Shown piece by piece: positions 6,684 through 8,801 of a DNA stretch of 8,801 nucleotides. The stretch spans positions 1-8,801 of the forward strand of contig JAUVBO010000060.1 of the NCBI GenBank assembly GCA_030591195.1. The letters run 5' to 3'. This DNA is from Pseudomonadota bacterium (GTDB taxonomy: Bacteria; Myxococcota; Polyangia; GCA-2747355; JACKDQ01). The notes beneath the pieces were generated by a model, which saw nothing but the letters and a program-made list of their open reading frames with translations, was not told the DNA's origin and searched no databases. The translations under genes were made by a program, and so were the position numbers. Position 1 is the stretch's first letter. Every line of letters begins with the position of its first letter.

Positions 6684-6710
6684 CAAGCATCACGGCACCT
6701 TCGGTGCTTG
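6684..6710. other. Small inverted repeat between oxidoreductase and kinase genes
   Basis: GCACC at 6695-6699 and GGTGC at 6703-6707 form a 5-bp stem with a TTC loop. An alternative pairing is CAAGCA (6684-6689) with TGCTTG (6705-6710). The site lies just after the oxidoreductase stop in the 70-nt gap before the kinase start. It could be a weak terminator or an attenuating structure, but it lacks a T-tract on the minus strand. I see no clear promoter in this gap. Confidence 0.25.
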
Positions 6711-6718
6711 ATTGTCGC

Positions 6719-8332
6719 TCAGGCGGCGTGGCCGGCTAGCACCGCGGTGCGCAGGCCGCCGCCGACGATCTCGTCGGCGGCGCTGAGGCCCGAGTGCAGC
6801 GCGCCGACGATGCCGTGCATCGTCCGCAGGCTGGCGCCGGCGAGGTAGAGCCCGGCGACGCTGGTGCGGGCAGGGGGACGCTTGAGAAAGATCTGATCGG
6901 GGGTCAAGGCGATGCCATAGCCGCTGCCGGTGCTCGAGTGCGTGTAGCGTCGGTGGGTCAGCGGTGTGGCGAGCTCGGAGAAGACCACCTGCTCGCTCAG
7001 GCCGGGCAGCAGCAGCCGCTCGACCTGGGCCAGCATCAGCTGGCTGAAGGCTCGCTTGCGGCGCAGGTACTCCGGGTCCCGGCGGTAGCGCCCGTCGCGC
7101 AGCGCCTCCTCGGTGACCCCCCAGGCCTCGGGGGCCGACGGCGCGACGCTCATCAGCTGGACGTTGTGCACCCCGGGCGGGGCGAGCCGCGGGTTGTCGG
7201 GATCCTTGAGCGTCGGCACGCTGAAGCAGACGAAGGGGCGCGGGTAACGCTCGCCCCGGGCCGCCGCGGCGTAGCAGGGCTCGACGTCGAGCTCGGGGTA
7301 GATCGCGTAGGTCGCGCTGGTGATCCCCTCGGCCGCCAGATCGCGCTTGACCCCGAGGCAGAGCAGCGCGATCGCCGCTGGCCAGCTATAGCCCTCGGTG
7401 CGCTGGCGCTCGCGTGTCGAGAGGTTCTCGGCGCCGACCAGCTCGAGCAGGGAGTGCTGGATGTCGGCGTTGAGGATCACCGCCCCGGCGCGGATCGTCC
7501 GCCGGCCGAGGTGGGGGCTGTCGATCTCGACGCCCCGCGCTCGGCGACCATCGATCACCACCCGTCGGGCCTCGGCCCGCAGCAGGATCTTCCCCCCGTG
7601 GCGCTCCACCTCCTCGGCCAGCCGGTTGCTCATCCGCTGGCCACCGCCGGCCGGGTAGTAGGATCCCGGCAGGTAGTGCATCGCCGCCCCGGCGTGGACC
7701 AGCGCCGACGCCCGGCTCGGTGGCAGGGCGTAGACCACCTGCCAGCCGGCGAGCAGGGCGCGCAGCTGCGGGTCGCTGACACAGCGATCGAGCACCTTCT
7801 TCAGCGTCGCGAAGCGATAGCGCAGCACCAGCGGCACCCGCGCCAGCACCAGGGGCAGGGACGCCGGCCGCTTGAGGCCCTCGCTGAGGCGGTCGAGCTG
7901 GGCCAGCAGGCGGCCAAAGCGGCGGATGCCGCGGCGCTCATCGGGGAAGCGCTGCTCGAGCACGTCGAGGAAACCCTCGAGTGAGTTCGGCACCTCGAGG
8001 GTCATCCCCGGGAGCACGAAGACGTCGCCGCGGCCTCCAGCGCCGAGCCGCAAGAACCGCAGGTCGTCGACGCCCGAGGCGGCGAGGATCCGCGGGATCG
8101 CGTCGTGGGGCTCGCAGCTGCCGATGTAGTGCAGCCCGACGTCGAAGGCGTAGCCTGGCCGGCGAAAGACCGTCGAGTTGCCGCCGACGACGTAGTGCCG
8201 CTCGACCACCAGCACCGAGCGGCCGTGGCGCGCGAGCAGCGCTGCTGCGGTGAGCCCACCGGTGCCGGCACCGACGATCACCACGTCGAAGCGCTCACGG
8301 TCGAGTGTTCGCAGGCGATCGGGCGTGCTCAT
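6719..8332 (-). CDS. FAD-dependent oxidoreductase, phytoene desaturase/retinol saturase type
   Basis: Protein of 537 residues from the ATG at 8332. An N-terminal Rossmann motif, VIVGAGTGG (18-26), is followed by Glu44 in VVERH, which would bind the FAD ribose. VGGNS (49-53) and FDVGLHYIG (63-71) are typical of the CrtI/CRTISO/retinol-saturase branch of flavin amine oxidase-like enzymes. The middle has YYPAGGGQRMSNRLAEEVER, the usual substrate-domain return to FAD, and the C-terminal GLYLAGASLRTMHGIVGAL carries the second FAD contact. Members reduce, desaturate or isomerise polyene lipids; the substrate here cannot be read from sequence, and no other carotenoid genes are in view. The frame remains open upstream to 8587, but that part is the wrong frame of the transpeptidase gene and reads as Arg/Pro/His-rich nonsense. 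GAGGAA 8 nt before 8332 confirms the start. It lies 26 nt after the transpeptidase gene, probably co-transcribed. Confidence 0.9.
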   Translation of the reverse strand: MSTPDRLRTLDRERFDVVIVGAGTGGLTAAALLARHGRSVLVVERHYVVGGNSTVFRRPGYAFDVGLHYIGSCEPHDAIPRILAASGVDDLRFLRLGAGGRGDVFVLPGMTLEVPNSLEGFLDVLEQRFPDERRGIRRFGRLLAQLDRLSEGLKRPASLPLVLARVPLVLRYRFATLKKVLDRCVSDPQLRALLAGWQVVYALPPSRASALVHAGAAMHYLPGSYYPAGGGQRMSNRLAEEVERHGGKILLRAEARRVVIDGRRARGVEIDSPHLGRRTIRAGAVILNADIQHSLLELVGAENLSTRERQRTEGYSWPAAIALLCLGVKRDLAAEGITSATYAIYPELDVEPCYAAAARGERYPRPFVCFSVPTLKDPDNPRLAPPGVHNVQLMSVAPSAPEAWGVTEEALRDGRYRRDPEYLRRKRAFSQLMLAQVERLLLPGLSEQVVFSELATPLTHRRYTHSSTGSGYGIALTPDQIFLKRPPARTSVAGLYLAGASLRTMHGIVGALHSGLSAADEIVGGGLRTAVLAGHAA

Positions 8333-8340
8333 GGGTATTG

Positions 8341-8346
8341 TTCCTC
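8341..8346 (-). promoter_or_regulatory. Ribosome binding site deciding the oxidoreductase start
   Basis: On the minus strand GAGGAA lies 8 nt before ATG at 8332 and within the 26-nt gap after the transpeptidase stop. It supports the 537-residue form over the longer open frame beginning at 8587. Confidence 0.8.
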
Positions 8347-8358
8347 GTCGTGGACGCG

Positions 8359-8801
8359 TCACGGGCCGTCGGGCCGCTGGCCGTGAATGTACAGCGGTGT
8401 GCCCACCGGCACCAGCCGCCAGAGGCGGTCGATGACATCGTTGGTCACCGCCATGCAGCCGGCGGTGAGACCGATGTAACGGTAGAGCTTGCCGATGCGC
8501 GAGAGGCGGGTCCAGATCCTCGACGGGAGGTCGTGGGCCGGCTTGACCCCGTGGATGCCGATCGCCCCGCCGAGGCGGGTGTTCCACGGCGGGCAGCGGC
8601 GTCGCCGCTGGGCGGCGACGATCCGCTGCTGCTGGGCGCGGTTGATCAGCCCGGCGCGCCGGCCTCGGCGTACAAGGCTATATCGTGCAGGGTGTATCTT
8701 CCCAAGTATGCGCCGAGAGGCATAGAGGTGAGGATCGTTGTTGTCGCAGGACAGGAATGGCTGTGGCTTGAGATGAAAGAGCCGGTTGGGCTTGAGCCGG
8801 G
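8359..8801 (-). CDS. L,D-transpeptidase (YkuD domain), 3' part
   Basis: An open frame enters from the right edge and ends in TGA at 8361-8359, giving 147 residues of a longer protein whose start is outside the window. The visible part reads WNTRLGGAIGIHGVKP, then LTAGCMAVTNDVIDRLW and VGTPLYIHG near the end. The HG and the T-A-G-C signature with a following Thr-Asn are the catalytic region of YkuD L,D-transpeptidases; the Cys is the nucleophile and the His of IHG is part of the site. These periplasmic enzymes make 3-3 peptidoglycan cross-links or attach proteins to peptidoglycan. The visible N-terminal part (…SCDNNDPHLYASRR…) is less GC-rich than the catalytic part and has an Arg-rich stretch (QRRRRC) just before the domain. 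The oxidoreductase gene follows after 26 nt. Confidence 0.85.
   Translation of the reverse strand, partial: RLKPNRLFHLKPQPFLSCDNNDPHLYASRRILGKIHPARYSLVRRGRRAGLINRAQQQRIVAAQRRRRCPPWNTRLGGAIGIHGVKPAHDLPSRIWTRLSRIGKLYRYIGLTAGCMAVTNDVIDRLWRLVPVGTPLYIHGQRPDGP

Noticed and set aside
6794..7984. Plus-strand frame of 396 codons opposite the oxidoreductase
   Set aside because: It is the antisense shadow of a gene with clear FAD motifs, low in complexity and without recognisable domains.
8333..8587. N-terminal extension of the oxidoreductase to 8587
   Set aside because: The extension is Pro/Arg/His-rich, precedes the Rossmann fold by about 100 residues, and is an off-frame of the transpeptidase; GAGGAA supports the start at 8332.

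Overview
The window is a GC-rich stretch of a Gram-negative chromosome. Signs of a Gram-negative envelope are a TolC-like outer membrane protein, an inner-membrane-anchored membrane fusion protein and a lipoprotein. A Pro-Asp/Gly-rich lipoprotein tail, a eukaryotic-type Ser/Thr kinase and the GC-rich codon use suggest a myxobacterium-like (Myxococcota or related deltaproteobacterial) lineage. This placement is inference, because no rRNA or marker gene is present.

Left half (about 1-5573, + strand): a tightly packed run of five genes, entered from upstream because no promoter is visible in the window. In order they are a lamin-tail-domain lipoprotein, a HlyD-type membrane fusion protein with an extra C-terminal DUF3616-like beta-propeller domain, a short TolC-like outer membrane protein, a VTC-domain (polyphosphate-polymerase-like) protein, and a DUF4956 membrane protein. 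Junctions are an ATGA overlap, a TTGA overlap, a 9-nt gap and a 42-nt gap, so this looks like one operon. VTC-domain and DUF4956 proteins are, from my general knowledge, often neighbours, frequently together with CotH-type kinases and lamin-tail domains; a CotH gene may therefore lie just left of the window. What is unusual is the added adaptor and outer membrane channel, with no ABC, RND or MFS pump gene. The simplest hypothesis is an envelope-spanning machine that makes a phosphate-rich or otherwise anionic polymer at the inner membrane (VTC plus DUF4956) and passes it to the periplasm, outer membrane or surface. No function is proven by sequence.

Right half (5608-8801, - strand): three genes convergent with the operon. 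Reading leftward from the right edge, they are the 3' part of an L,D-transpeptidase (YkuD family, running off the window), an FAD-dependent oxidoreductase of the CrtI/retinol-saturase type starting 26 nt later, and a tail-anchored Ser/Thr protein kinase 70 nt after that. The oxidoreductase frame stays open for 255 nt upstream of its real start, across the transpeptidase gene. The start at 8332, preceded by GAGGAA, is preferred.

There are no tRNA or rRNA genes, CRISPR arrays or insertion sequences. Small repeats are a 12-bp tandem duplication at the lipoprotein start and a 24-bp coding repeat in its tail. Non-coding gaps are all shorter than 75 nt.
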